Assembly: GCA_963753225.1 (NCBI GenBank)
Contig: CAVWBQ010000009.1
Span: 62,001 to 126,000 of the forward strand
Length of the DNA stretch: 64,000 bases
Origin: Palsa-504 sp963753225
GTDB lineage: Bacteria > Actinomycetota > Actinomycetes > Streptosporangiales > Streptosporangiaceae
Direction: 5' to 3'
This document shows, piece by piece, positions 11,514 through 20,047 of the stretch. A program made the position numbers and the translations under genes. Under the pieces are notes generated by a model. That model was not told where the DNA came from, did not search any database, and saw only the letters and a list, made by a program, of their open reading frames with translations. Position 1 is the first letter of the stretch, and every line of letters begins with the position of its first letter.

Positions 11514-12872
11514 CGCCTCGGCGGTGATCAGCTCGCCCGGCGCCAGCACCGGCACGCCGGGGGGGTAGGGGGCGACCAGTTCGGCGCTGATCCGGCCGAC
11601 TGCATCGTCGGCCGGGACGGTCTCGTTCGGCGCGAAGAAGGCCTCCCGCGGCGCCAGCACCGGCTGCGGCCGCACCGTCCAGGATGCGGTCGCGACCGGG
11701 GGGCGCGGCTGGCCGCGGTGCCGCTCCACCGCGGCGATCAGTTCCTCGGTGAACGCCGCTATCTGCTCCTCGTCGTCGGCCATGGTCACAATGGGCACCA
11801 GGGTGTCCCGGTCGCCCATCTCCACCGGCATGCCCGCCGCGATCAGGTCCGCCTCGACCCGCCCGCCATGCGCCCCGGTGCCGGCCAGCAGCACCACCAG
11901 CTTGGCCGGATCCACGCCCGGCCCGTCGAGCACGTCGAGGCCGGGCACCTCGCGCAGCCGCTTGCGCGCAGCGGCCAGGCCACGCAGCAGCCGGCCGCAC
12001 AGCCGCTCCCCGTCCCGGGCCAGCAGCGCCCGGGCGGCGTCGATGCTGGCCAGGATGGACCCGGCCGGGCTGGTGGTGTGGGTAGCGTCGAAGGCGCGCT
12101 CCAGCCGGGCGCGGCCCAGCCGCTCGGTCCTGGCCAGCACGACCGCGCCCTGAGTGTAGGCGGGCAGCGTCTTGTGCGCGCTGGTCACCAGGCCGTCGGC
12201 GCCCGCCGCGATGGCGTGGGCCGGAAGGTCCGGGTGGAAGCCGAGGTATGCGGCCCAGGCCTGGTCGACGATCAGCGGCACCCCGGCCTCGTGCGCGACC
12301 CGGGCGTGACCGGCCAGGTCGCCAGTGGTGCCGATGTAGGACGGGTCGCCCAGGATCACGCCGCAGGCGTCCGGGTGCGCGGCCAGCGCGTCCCGTACCG
12401 TCTGCACCGCCACCGCGGCGGGCAGGCCGGTGCCCGGGTCGATGTCCGGCCGGACCCAGACCGGCCGCAGGCCCGCCATCACCATGCCGAGCAGCAGCGA
12501 CCTGTGCAGCGTCCTGGTGATGATCACCTCTTGGCCCGGCTGGCCCATGGCCAGGCAGAACGCCTGGTTGCCGTGGGTCGACCCGGCCACAGAGAAGCGG
12601 CACCAGTCTGCCCCCCACAGCGCGGCCGCGCGCGCCTCGGCGTCGGCCCGCAGCCGGTCGGCATGCTTGATGGCGTCCAGCCCGCCGTAGAGCGGGGCGT
12701 CGCCCGCCACCACCGTGCCCACCAGGTCGTAGCGCTGCTTGTGGCCCGGCGTGCTCATCGGCAGGAGCTGTCCCGATTCGGCCTGCTCCATCCAGTTCAG
12801 CCAGGCGGCCAGCATCGGGGCGTCCGCCGCCAGCCCGAGCGGATCCCTCGGGTCATTCGTGTTCATGATCAC
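11421..12872 (-). CDS. Orn/Lys/Arg decarboxylase family protein (PLP, fold I)
   Basis: A 483-residue PLP-dependent decarboxylase of the compact (Gram-positive SpeA/Cad-like) type, expected to make a polyamine or agmatine. Markers are STPGHKQ near the N-terminus, DAIKHADRLRADAEARAA, the cofactor-contact segment VAGSTHGNQAF, VDQAWAAYLGFHP and the Schiff-base lysine in TSAHKTLPAYTQGA at about residue 233. The C-terminal domain includes APYPPGVPVLAPGE, typical of the family. Start is either GTG 12872 or ATG 12866; neither has a strong ribosome binding site. The C-terminal 31 codons lie antisense to the exporter's 3' end, so one of the two tails may be shorter in vivo. Confidence 0.93.
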   Translation of the reverse strand: MIMNTNDPRDPLGLAADAPMLAAWLNWMEQAESGQLLPMSTPGHKQRYDLVGTVVAGDAPLYGGLDAIKHADRLRADAEARAAALWGADWCRFSVAGSTHGNQAFCLAMGQPGQEVIITRTLHRSLLLGMVMAGLRPVWVRPDIDPGTGLPAAVAVQTVRDALAAHPDACGVILGDPSYIGTTGDLAGHARVAHEAGVPLIVDQAWAAYLGFHPDLPAHAIAAGADGLVTSAHKTLPAYTQGAVVLARTERLGRARLERAFDATHTTSPAGSILASIDAARALLARDGERLCGRLLRGLAAARKRLREVPGLDVLDGPGVDPAKLVVLLAGTGAHGGRVEADLIAAGMPVEMGDRDTLVPIVTMADDEEQIAAFTEELIAAVERHRGQPRPPVATASWTVRPQPVLAPREAFFAPNETVPADDAVGRISAELVAPYPPGVPVLAPGELITAEALAALREVAAYGGRIAYAEDPSLATFQVVAG

Positions 12873-12970
12873 CGCTCTAGTGTCGGTGATAGCATCCCCC
12901 GCAGCGCCGACGGCGCCGAGCCAGCCGCAACTGTCCGGCCGGCGCCCGTCGACGCCCGGGGGCAGCGCGG

Positions 12971-13273
12971 TTACCGCTTCCGCCGCCGCCGGACCAGGAC
13001 GGAGCCGACGAGCAGGGCGCCCACGGCGGCCGCGGCGAGCGGCCAGCGGCGGCCCGTGCCCCCCTGGACCAGCTGACTCTGCCTCAGCTGCCCGGACACC
13101 TCGGTGGCCTTGCCCTGCGCCCTGGCCTTCATCCCGGCCGCCTTGTCCTTCATCCCTGCGGCCGTGGCCCGGGCCCTCGCCTTCACGTCGGCCCGGGCGG
13201 CGAGTTCTTCCACGGTCTCGCCGAGATGCTCCCGGGTGTGCTCGATCCCCTGCTGGATTTCCGGTGCGGTCAT
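12971..13273 (-). CDS. DUF3618-type membrane-anchored protein
   Basis: A 100-residue protein with an N-terminal helical segment (PEIQQGIEHTREHLGETVEELA, ADVKARARA), a KAAGMKARAQGKATE amphipathic region and one C-terminal transmembrane helix (WPLAAAAVGALLVGSVLV) ending in VRRRRKR. This is the usual DUF3618 layout: a cytosolic coiled region held to the membrane by a tail anchor. The ATG at 13273 is preceded by GAGGAAGGAA, better than the upstream in-frame start at 13327. Function unknown. Confidence 0.85.
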   Translation of the reverse strand: MTAPEIQQGIEHTREHLGETVEELAARADVKARARATAAGMKDKAAGMKARAQGKATEVSGQLRQSQLVQGGTGRRWPLAAAAVGALLVGSVLVRRRRKR

Positions 13274-13602
13274 CGTTGTTTCCTTCCTCAGAATTTTCCT
13301 GGATTTCCTCAAAATCGGCTCCGGCAAACGGCCCGGCCGACGGTGAGCGCGGCGCGCCGTTCAGCCCCGGACCCGCTGGTGGCGACGACCGCGCACGCTA
13401 GCCGGCCCCCTCGGCCGCAGACAGCCACCACGCCGTCGGCGGCCCGATTCCACCCGGCCGAGTTTGCGCTCAGCGCGGGTGAGCGTGGTCAACTTGGGTA
13501 CGGAAAGAGAAGGTCAGGGCACGTACCGCTAATGGGCAGTGCTGGGTGTCATTCACACCGCGGCAGACCTGTACCATTGCGGATGAAGGCGTCATACTTG
13601 AC

Positions 13603-13612
13603 ACTACGTAGT
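13603..13612. promoter_or_regulatory. 10-bp palindrome ACTACGTAGT before the lipoprotein gene
   Basis: A perfect palindrome 22 bp before the TTG start, followed by a further CTACGT at 13615-13620. TTGACA at 13598-13603 adjoins it but no -10 box lies at the right distance. A repressor site is possible. Confidence 0.3.
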
Positions 13613-13634
13613 CCCTACGTGGAGGTCGCACCTC

Positions 13635-14297
13635 TTGGCGAGCAAGGCTCACCGCGTCGTTCGGGGCCTCGTCGGGGGTTGCGCGATAGTCCTCGGGGTG
13701 GCGCTGTCCGGATGTGCAGCGCCGCAATTCACCTATGTGGCCAACTCCAGCGCCAATACGTACTTCAAGGTCCCTTACGCCTGGCACAAGATCAGCGACT
13801 CGTCGCTTTCCTCCGAGCTGAAGAGCGCGACCGGCGGCTCCGGTGGCGCGTGGACGGTGGCGTACGAGGCCGGCCATAAGCCGAAGGCGGGCGACTTCCT
13901 CTCGTTCGGTACGGCCCAGCCGTTCGTGTTCGCCGAAGTCGGCCAGCTCAACTCGACCGCGAGCAACGAGCTGTCCTACGACACGCTGCGCGACTTCTTT
14001 CTCCCGGTGACCGCCACCGCGCGGCAGAGCGCGTCGTCCCAGGGGTTCCCGCTCACCGGCTTCAAGCAGATCCGCGACCAGACGCTCTCGCTCGGCCAGG
14101 GCGTGCACGGGGTCCGGGAAACGTTCCAGTACACCTTCACCGGCAACGTCACCGACACGTTCGACGAGGTTGCCCTGACCAACGCCGATCAGACCGTCGT
14201 CTACCTCCTCGTGCTGCACTGCACCACCAGGTGCTACAGCAACGATCAGACCGAGATCAACGACGTGATGTCGTCGTTCACCATCAGGAGCCAGTGA
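13635..14297 (+). CDS. Putative lipoprotein, first gene of the FtsH-like unit
   Basis: A 220-residue protein with a lipoprotein signal peptide: basic N-terminus (SKAHRVVRG), hydrophobic core (LVGGCAIVLGVAL) and lipobox LSGC, with Cys27 the likely lipidated residue. The mature part is soluble, Ser/Thr-rich and without a motif I recognise (FKVPYAWHKISDSSL, FTGNVTDTFDEVALTNADQTV). The pattern resembles small secreted lipoproteins related to cell-envelope stability, but no family can be named. The TTG start has GGAGG (13621-13625) 9 nt upstream. Its stop overlaps the next ATG by 1 nt (TGATG), so it is co-translated with the AAA protease. Confidence 0.8.
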   Translation: MASKAHRVVRGLVGGCAIVLGVALSGCAAPQFTYVANSSANTYFKVPYAWHKISDSSLSSELKSATGGSGGAWTVAYEAGHKPKAGDFLSFGTAQPFVFAEVGQLNSTASNELSYDTLRDFFLPVTATARQSASSQGFPLTGFKQIRDQTLSLGQGVHGVRETFQYTFTGNVTDTFDEVALTNADQTVVYLLVLHCTTRCYSNDQTEINDVMSSFTIRSQ

Positions 14298-16777
14298 TGG
14301 ACAAGGCCCAGCCCCCGGACATCATCACCTCAGGACCTCCGGGGGTCCCGCCACCCCCGCCCCCGCCGCCGCCGAGCGGGCGGCCCGGGCACGAGGCCCG
14401 GCTGACCCGCAAGCCCATGTCCATCTGGGACAGGATCAAGTTCCTGCTCCTGCTCGGCCTGGTCTGGTTCATCCTGGTCTGGTCGGCCATGGCCAACAAC
14501 CCGCTGATCGGGTTCTCCGACGCGATGCGCATCCAGGTGCGTACGGGCTGGTGGGTGTTCGTCCTCATCGGCCTGGAACTGCTCCGGCAGGTTCACTTCC
14601 TCATCAGCGAGCACTGGGCCGCCTACAACCGGTTCTGGACCGAGAAGGTATTCGGCGGCTTCGAGCGGATGACCCACCGGCGGATCTCGGACTGGTCCCG
14701 GTTCCGCATCCGGCGGATCGTGACCTGGGTGCTGTGGATCGCGATCATCGCCATCGTGACCGGCAAGATCATCCACACCACGCCGATCCTGGCGCTGCTC
14801 CGCGGACCCCAGCTCATCTGGCACGTGCTGCCGTTCGTGTTGCAGATCGTTCTGCTGCTCTTGATCGTCGTGGGCCAGTTCGCCGCCATCTTCTGGTTCA
14901 TGTCCCGCGGCGGGGTGGACGTGTACTTCCCGGACGACATCAAGACCAGGTTCTCCGACGTCTGGGGCCAGGATCACGTGCTCGAGCGGGTCAAGGAGAA
15001 CATCATCTTCCTTGAGCACCCCGAGCTGGTCGAGGAGCGCGGTGGTTACGTGCCGGGCGGCCTGCTGCTGTGGGGGCCGCCGGGAACCGGCAAGACGCTG
15101 ATGGCCGAGGCGGTGGCGGGCGAGACCGGGCGGCCCTACGTGTTCGTCGACCCCGGCGCGTTCATCAACATGTTCATGGGCGTCGGCATCCTCAAGGTGA
15201 AGTCGCTCTTCCGCAAGCTGCGGAAGCTCGCGCTCCGCTACGGCGGCGTGATCGTCTTCTTCGACGAGGCCGACTCGCTGGGCAACCGCGGCATGATGAC
15301 CCAGGGCGCCCCCGGCGGGCCGCAACGCTCCGGTGCTGCCTTCGCCCACGCGGGCTGCCACGGGTTCTCTTACCTGTCCGAAGACACGCAGTGGCGGTTG
15401 GCCAAGCACGCGATGGAAGCCGCGATCCCCGACGAGCCGGATACCCGGCGGAACCGGCAGATGATCGGCGGGATGATGAACGGGGGCGGCGGGGGCGGCA
15501 TGGGCACGCTGCAGGCCCTGCTCACCGAGCTGTCCGGGCTGAAGAAGCCGCGCGGCTTCGTCAACCGCCACATCCGCCGGGTCTTCGGCATGCGGCCCAA
15601 GCCGCCGCCCAAGTACCGGATCCTCGTCATGATGGCGACCAACATGCCGACGGCACTGGACGAGGCGCTGCTGCGCCCGGGCCGCATCGACCGCATCTAC
15701 AAGGTCGGCTATCCGTCCAAGGCCGGCCGGATCCGCACCTACGAGGGGTACTTCGCCAAGGTTCAGCACGAGCTGACCGGGGAGCAGATGGACAAGCTCG
15801 CCACGATCACGCCCTACGCCACCGGCGCCACCATCAAGGACCTGGTCAACGAGTCGCTCATCACCGCGATCAGGAACGGCAGGGACGTCATCACCTGGCC
15901 GGACGTGATCAAGGCCAAGCAGCTCAAGGAACTCGGGCCGCCGGAGGACGTGGAGTACATCGAGCGCGAGCGGCACGCGGTCGCCGTGCACGAGGCCTGC
16001 CACGCGCTGGTCGCGTTCCGGACCAGGCAGCACATGGAGATCGACATCGCCACGATCGAGAAGGGCAGCGACTACCTCGGCATGGTGGCGAGCATCCCGC
16101 CCGAGGACCAGTTCACCCGGTGGCGCAGCGAGTACGAGACGGACATCCTGGTGTCGCTGGCGTCGCTGGCGGGCGAGCGGATGTTCTTCGAGAAGGACAG
16201 CTCCTCCGGCGTGTCCGGGGACCTGGAGTCCGCCACCACGGTGGCCTCGTTCATGGAGGGCTTCTGGGGCATGGGCACCACGGTGTCCTCGTACTCCACG
16301 GCCAAGCGGCTCGAGGTCGGCTCGCCAGGCGGCGGCCGGGGCGGCGCGCTGAAGAAGGGGCAGGACCCCGAGGCTAATGTCAGGCACGCGCTCGCGGACC
16401 GGATCGAGGATCAGCTGACCAGGCTGCTCGACCGGACCGAGCAGATCCTCGTGGAGAACAGGAGCCAGGTGCTGGCCCTGGCGCACGCCCTGGAGACGCA
16501 CAAGACGCTCAGCGGCGAGGATGTCGTCGCGGTCCTGGAGCACACCAGCGGCCCGCTGGTGGACGGCCGGGTGTACGCCGACGAGAGCTTCCTGGACTCG
16601 CTCAACGAGTACCACCTGGCAGCGGCCCGGGCGCACCGCGATCACAGCATGGATGCGCTGAACATGCCGGCGCCGGTTCCGCCGGCCACCTCGGCCACCC
16701 CGGTCTCGCCGTGGGCGGGAATCGTCTTGGCCGACGACCCGCCGGGGCTGAACGGGCATAACCCGGAGCCGTCCTGA
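14297..16777 (+). CDS. FtsH-like membrane AAA+ metalloprotease (divergent paralogue)
   Basis: An 826-residue protein with a Pro-run at residues 18-26, transmembrane segments at about 48-65, 83-97, 140-157 and 175-202, a AAA+ domain and an M41-type peptidase. Walker A is GPPGTGKT (260-267), Walker B VIVFFDEADSLG, second region of homology MMATNMPTALDEALLRPGRIDRI. Zinc motif HEACH at 565-569 carries the FtsH helix (HEAGH in most), and SGVSGDLESATTVASFM resembles the segment holding the third ligand. Unlike canonical FtsH (~650 aa, two TM), it has four TM and a ~100-residue Gly-rich insert (MIGGMMNGGGGGGMG) between Walker B and the SRH. AGGAG (14286-14290) gives the start. Confidence 0.85.
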   Translation: MDKAQPPDIITSGPPGVPPPPPPPPPSGRPGHEARLTRKPMSIWDRIKFLLLLGLVWFILVWSAMANNPLIGFSDAMRIQVRTGWWVFVLIGLELLRQVHFLISEHWAAYNRFWTEKVFGGFERMTHRRISDWSRFRIRRIVTWVLWIAIIAIVTGKIIHTTPILALLRGPQLIWHVLPFVLQIVLLLLIVVGQFAAIFWFMSRGGVDVYFPDDIKTRFSDVWGQDHVLERVKENIIFLEHPELVEERGGYVPGGLLLWGPPGTGKTLMAEAVAGETGRPYVFVDPGAFINMFMGVGILKVKSLFRKLRKLALRYGGVIVFFDEADSLGNRGMMTQGAPGGPQRSGAAFAHAGCHGFSYLSEDTQWRLAKHAMEAAIPDEPDTRRNRQMIGGMMNGGGGGGMGTLQALLTELSGLKKPRGFVNRHIRRVFGMRPKPPPKYRILVMMATNMPTALDEALLRPGRIDRIYKVGYPSKAGRIRTYEGYFAKVQHELTGEQMDKLATITPYATGATIKDLVNESLITAIRNGRDVITWPDVIKAKQLKELGPPEDVEYIERERHAVAVHEACHALVAFRTRQHMEIDIATIEKGSDYLGMVASIPPEDQFTRWRSEYETDILVSLASLAGERMFFEKDSSSGVSGDLESATTVASFMEGFWGMGTTVSSYSTAKRLEVGSPGGGRGGALKKGQDPEANVRHALADRIEDQLTRLLDRTEQILVENRSQVLALAHALETHKTLSGEDVVAVLEHTSGPLVDGRVYADESFLDSLNEYHLAAARAHRDHSMDALNMPAPVPPATSATPVSPWAGIVLADDPPGLNGHNPEPS

Positions 16778-16806
16778 CCCGAGCCGCGGCGCTGCGGGCC
16801 CGGCAG

Positions 16807-17235
16807 GTGGTCAACCTGGCCAACGGGTCGACGCTGGCCGGACTGGGCGTCGCCGCCCTCGGCGGCGCCCGGGTGGCGCGCAGTGCGGACCGGCTGTTCG
16901 TCGGCACCGGGTACCGGCTCCCGGTGCCGCCCGCGCCCGCGTTCTGCCTGGGCAACGTCATCGTCACGCGGCTGCACGGGCTCGACCCCTCCTCGGCGCT
17001 GTTCCGGCACGAGGCGCGGCACGCCACCCAGTACGCCTGCTGCGGCGGGGTGATGATGGTGCCGCTGTATCTGGTGGCGGCGGCCGTGTCGTGGGCGCTG
17101 ACCGGTGACAGCGGCTGCCGTAACGTGTTCGAGCGGCGGGCCGGGCTGGCCGGCGGCGGCTACACGGACAAGCCGCTGCGGCCTGCCCTGCGGCGGAGGC
17201 CCGGCTCGCGCCGGTCAGTGGCTCAGGCCCGCTAG
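16807..17235 (+). CDS. Small HEXXH-motif protein downstream of the FtsH-like protease
   Basis: A 142-residue protein starting at GTG 16807, 29 nt after the protease stop. It has an HEXXH zinc-peptidase motif in LFRHEARHATQYACCGG, which resembles the metallopeptidase-like core (DUF4157 style) in secreted or contractile-system proteins, next to a hydrophobic stretch (VMMVPLYLVAAAVSWAL). A Glu third ligand might be NVFERRAGLAGGG. The length is too short for a full peptidase, so the motif alone does not prove activity. The 3' end overlaps the convergent cyclotransferase gene by 21 nt. The same-strand spacing suggests an operon with the preceding two genes. Confidence 0.65.
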   Translation: MVNLANGSTLAGLGVAALGGARVARSADRLFVGTGYRLPVPPAPAFCLGNVIVTRLHGLDPSSALFRHEARHATQYACCGGVMMVPLYLVAAAVSWALTGDSGCRNVFERRAGLAGGGYTDKPLRPALRRRPGSRRSVAQAR

Positions 17236-17946
17236 CAGGTGCCGCCGGGCGCTGCCCTCCCTGGCCGGCTTCAGCCGCACCTGCCTGATCCAGCGCCAGC
17301 CCTTCCCGGTGAGCAGGAACTCCCCTGGTCCTGGCCCCCCCGGTCCAGGCCCCCCCGATCCAGGCAGGGCGGCGATCCCGTTCATGATGGCCTGCGCGTC
17401 GCCCAGGCGGCGTTCTGCGGCCGGCCTCGCGTCCACGATGTCGGTGACCTCGCCGCTGTCCGGGTCGATCCCGGCCAGGTAGCGGGTGCCGGCCACGTTC
17501 GCCCAGATGGTCCCGGCCGACCAGGCCAGGTCGTTCAGTCCGAGTACCCGGCGGCCCGCGCAGCGGACGTAGATCACCGCCTGCGGGATCAGGTCCAGGT
17601 CACGCCGGACGAGCTCGCTGGTTCCGTCGCTGGTCACGAGGTAGCCGTCGGCGGCGCAGATGCCCCAGCCTTCCCGGTTGTAGGGCACTCGGCCGGTCAG
17701 CTCAAGGGACCCGGCATCCCAGCGCAGGGCCACCCGCTCCTGCCAGGTCAGCTGCCAGATGACGTCACCGGACCGGCAGATGCCCTCGCCGAACACTTCG
17801 GCGGGCAGGGCCGCGCGCCGCTCCACCTCGGCGGACCCGAGCGGGTAGCGGCTCAGCGCCGACTGCCCGTAGAGCCCTGTGGACTCCCACACCGTCCCGC
17901 CGTCCGTTATCAGCCCCTGGGTGAAGCCCCGCCCAGGGTGCGGCAT
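17215..17946 (-). CDS. Glutamine cyclotransferase (glutaminyl-peptide cyclotransferase)
   Basis: A 243-residue beta-propeller enzyme of the plant/bacterial-type family that converts N-terminal glutamine of peptides to pyroglutamate. The family hallmarks are FTQGLITDGGTVWESTGLYGQS at the N-terminus, PAEVFGEGICRSGDVIWQLTW, GWGICAADGYLVTSDGTS and GLNDLAWSAGTIWANVAGT. The ATG at 17946 falls inside the first conserved strand; the frame is open 11 further codons to a CTG at 17979 whose codons (TWRAGLVRR) continue the family pattern, so the true start may be that CTG. No signal peptide is visible. A Gly/Pro repeat (GGPGPGGPGPGE) near residue 205 reflects a DNA repeat. Confidence 0.88.
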   Translation of the reverse strand: MPHPGRGFTQGLITDGGTVWESTGLYGQSALSRYPLGSAEVERRAALPAEVFGEGICRSGDVIWQLTWQERVALRWDAGSLELTGRVPYNREGWGICAADGYLVTSDGTSELVRRDLDLIPQAVIYVRCAGRRVLGLNDLAWSAGTIWANVAGTRYLAGIDPDSGEVTDIVDARPAAERRLGDAQAIMNGIAALPGSGGPGPGGPGPGEFLLTGKGWRWIRQVRLKPAREGSARRHLLAGLSH

Positions 17947-18020
17947 GCGCCGGACGAGCCCGGCCCGCCAGGTTCTCAGCTGTCACCGCCCTCGCCGGTT
18001 CCGAACAACGGACGGCAACG

Positions 18021-18051
18021 TTATAGCAGCCGCCGGGGACGGCTGCTATAA
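18021..18051. promoter_or_regulatory. 12-bp perfect inverted repeat between divergent genes
   Basis: TTATAGCAGCCG (18021-18032) is exactly complementary to 18040-18051 around a 7-nt loop. It lies between the divergent cyclotransferase and methyltransferase genes, 22 bp before the latter's start. The AT-rich ends and location favour an operator; as RNA it would be a stable hairpin in either leader. Confidence 0.6.
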
Positions 18052-18072
18052 ACACGGTGCGATACTGGCCCG

Positions 18073-18870
18073 GTGCACACGCAGGAGGATCGCGAACGGC
18101 TGCGGCAGACGTTTGACTCGGCCGCCGCGCGGTACGACCGGGTCCGGCCGGAGTATCCCGAGTCGCTGTTCGACGATCTCGTCGCGCTGACCGGCCTGAA
18201 ACCGCGCGACCGCCTGCTCGAGGTCGGGTGCGCGACGGGCAAGGCCACCCGCCCGCTCGCCCGGCGCGGCTACCGGATCACCTGCGTCGAGCTCGGCGCG
18301 GAGCTGGCCGCGGTCGCCCGGCAGAACCTGGCCGGGTTCGCAGTGGAGGTGGTGCGGGCCCCGTTCGAGGAATGGCAGGCACCGCACCCGTTCGGCTTGG
18401 TATACGCGGCCACCGCCTGGCACTGGATCGACCCCGGCGTCCGCTACCAGCGGGCCTGGCAGGCGCTGCGGCCCGGCGGTCATCTCGCCTTCTGGGCGGC
18501 CGGTCACGTGTTTCCCGAGGGCGGCGATCCGTTCTTCGAGGAAATCCAGGACATCTACGACGAGATCGGCGAAGGGCTGCCGCCCGGCGCGGGGCAGCCG
18601 CGACCGGGCGAGCTGGCCGACGACCGGGCCGGGATCGAGGCCAGCGGGCTCTTCGAGGTCACCGCCGTCCGCCAGTACGGCTGGGAGCGGGTCTACCCGG
18701 CCGAGGAGTACATCGAGCTGCTCGAGACCTTCTCCGGCCACCTGGACATGGCCGAGTGGAAACGGCGGCGGCTGTACGGCGAGATCAGGCGGAGGCTGGC
18801 GCTGCGCCGCGACCACGCGGTGCGGCGGGGCTGGGGCGCGGTGCTGCACGTCGCGCGAAGGCTCGGCTGA
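18073..18870 (+). CDS. Class I SAM-dependent methyltransferase
   Basis: A 265-residue methyltransferase. Motif I is LLEVGCATGKATRPLA at about residues 47-62, motif II is CVELGAELAAVARQNL, post-motif LVYAATAWHWIDPGVRYQRA matches the methyltransferase type 11 family, followed by ALRPGGHLAFWAAG. The N-terminal FDSAAARYDRVRPEYPESLFDDLV is typical of small-molecule methyltransferases of this group. GTG start at 18073. It converges on rho. Substrate unknown. Confidence 0.9.
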   Translation: MHTQEDRERLRQTFDSAAARYDRVRPEYPESLFDDLVALTGLKPRDRLLEVGCATGKATRPLARRGYRITCVELGAELAAVARQNLAGFAVEVVRAPFEEWQAPHPFGLVYAATAWHWIDPGVRYQRAWQALRPGGHLAFWAAGHVFPEGGDPFFEEIQDIYDEIGEGLPPGAGQPRPGELADDRAGIEASGLFEVTAVRQYGWERVYPAEEYIELLETFSGHLDMAEWKRRRLYGEIRRRLALRRDHAVRRGWGAVLHVARRLG

Positions 18871-18889
18871 ACCACCAGGCCGGGCGGGG

Positions 18890-20047
18890 TCAGCGGGAGA
18901 GCTGGACCTGGCGGAGGAATTCCGGGTTGGACGCGGTGTCCCTGGTCTTGTCCAGCAGGAGTTCCATGGCCTGCTGGGAGTCGAGGGCGCCGAGCGCGCG
19001 GCGCAGTGTGCTGACGGCCTGGTATTCGTCCGGGGCCATGAGCAGCTCGTCCCGGCGGGTGCCCGAGGGCATCGCGTCGATGGCGGGGAAGATGCGCCGC
19101 TCGGCCAGTTCGCGGCGGAGCCGCAACTCCATGTTGCCGGTGCCCTTGAACTCCTCGAACAGGACGTCGTCCAGGCGGGAGCCGGTGTCCACCAGCGCGG
19201 TGGACAAGATGGTGAGCGAACCGCCGTCTTCGATGTTGCGCGCGGCGCCGAGAAACTGGCGCGGCGGCTGCAGGGCGGAGGCCGCGACCCCGCCCGCGAG
19301 GGTCCGGCTGCTGGCCGGCGCGGCCAGGTTGTAGGCCCGGCCGAGCCGGGTGATGGAATCGAGCAGGACCACTACGTCGGCTCCGGTTTCCACCCGGCGC
19401 TTGGCCCGTTCGATGGCCAGTTCGGCGACCCGGATGTGATCCTCGGCCGCCTGGTCGAAGGTGGAGAAGATGACCTCGCCGCGAACCGAACGGCGCAGGT
19501 CGGTGACCTCTTCCGGCCGCTCGCCGACGAGCACGAGCATCAGCACGACCTCCGGGTGGCTGTTCGCGATGGCGGTGGCGATCGCCTGCAGCACCATCGT
19601 CTTGCCGGCCTTCGGCGGGGACACGATGAGCCCCCGCTGGCCTTTGCCGATCGGGGCGAGCAGGTCGATGATCCGGGCCGTCGCCGACGGGTCCCCGTCT
19701 TCCAGGCGCAGCCGCTGGTCGGGGTAGAGCGGGGTCAGGTCGTCGAAATGCGGGCGGGGCTGGCCGGGTGGCCTCCCGTTGACCGTGACCACTGCGAGCA
19801 GCGGCCTGAACTTGCCGCGCGCCGTGCCGCTGGGCTGGGACCGGGCCGTGCCCTCGATCAGGTCGCCCTTCCTGAGCCCGTACTGGCGGATCTGCGCGGC
19901 GGAGATGTAGATGTCGTCCGGGCCACGGCGGTAGCCGGAGATGCGGACGAAGGCGTGGCTGTCGGCCAGGTCGACGAGGCCGGACACCGCGATGGCGGCC
20001 GGAGCCTGTTTAACCTGAGCCGGCGAATTGGTGATTGTTGCTGTCAT
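18890..20047 (-). CDS. rho: Transcription termination factor Rho, compact form
   Basis: A 385-residue hexameric RNA helicase that ends untranslated transcripts. The RNA-binding domain includes FVRISGYRRGPDDIYISAAQ and RKGDLIEG; Walker A is PPKAGKT (144-150), Walker B region DVVVLLDSITRLGRAYN (LLDS), and the Q/R loops are in SRTLAGGVAASALQPPRQFLGAARN. Ordinary actinobacterial Rho is 600-700 residues, with a large Arg/Asp/Asn-rich N-terminal insert; here only ~20 residues precede the RNA-binding fold. It may be a second, specialised Rho. AAGGAAA precedes the ATG. A ~200-nt structured leader lies upstream. Confidence 0.93.
   Translation of the reverse strand: MTATITNSPAQVKQAPAAIAVSGLVDLADSHAFVRISGYRRGPDDIYISAAQIRQYGLRKGDLIEGTARSQPSGTARGKFRPLLAVVTVNGRPPGQPRPHFDDLTPLYPDQRLRLEDGDPSATARIIDLLAPIGKGQRGLIVSPPKAGKTMVLQAIATAIANSHPEVVLMLVLVGERPEEVTDLRRSVRGEVIFSTFDQAAEDHIRVAELAIERAKRRVETGADVVVLLDSITRLGRAYNLAAPASSRTLAGGVAASALQPPRQFLGAARNIEDGGSLTILSTALVDTGSRLDDVLFEEFKGTGNMELRLRRELAERRIFPAIDAMPSGTRRDELLMAPDEYQAVSTLRRALGALDSQQAMELLLDKTRDTASNPEFLRQVQLSR

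Noticed and set aside
13598..13603. TTGACA as a -35 box of the lipoprotein gene
   Set aside because: No -10-like hexamer at 16-18 bp; the position is occupied by the ribosome binding site.
14330..16759. 809-codon minus-strand ORF opposite the FtsH-like gene
   Set aside because: Composition is an antisense shadow (His/Asp/Arg/Val-rich), while the plus strand shows all AAA+ and M41 motifs.
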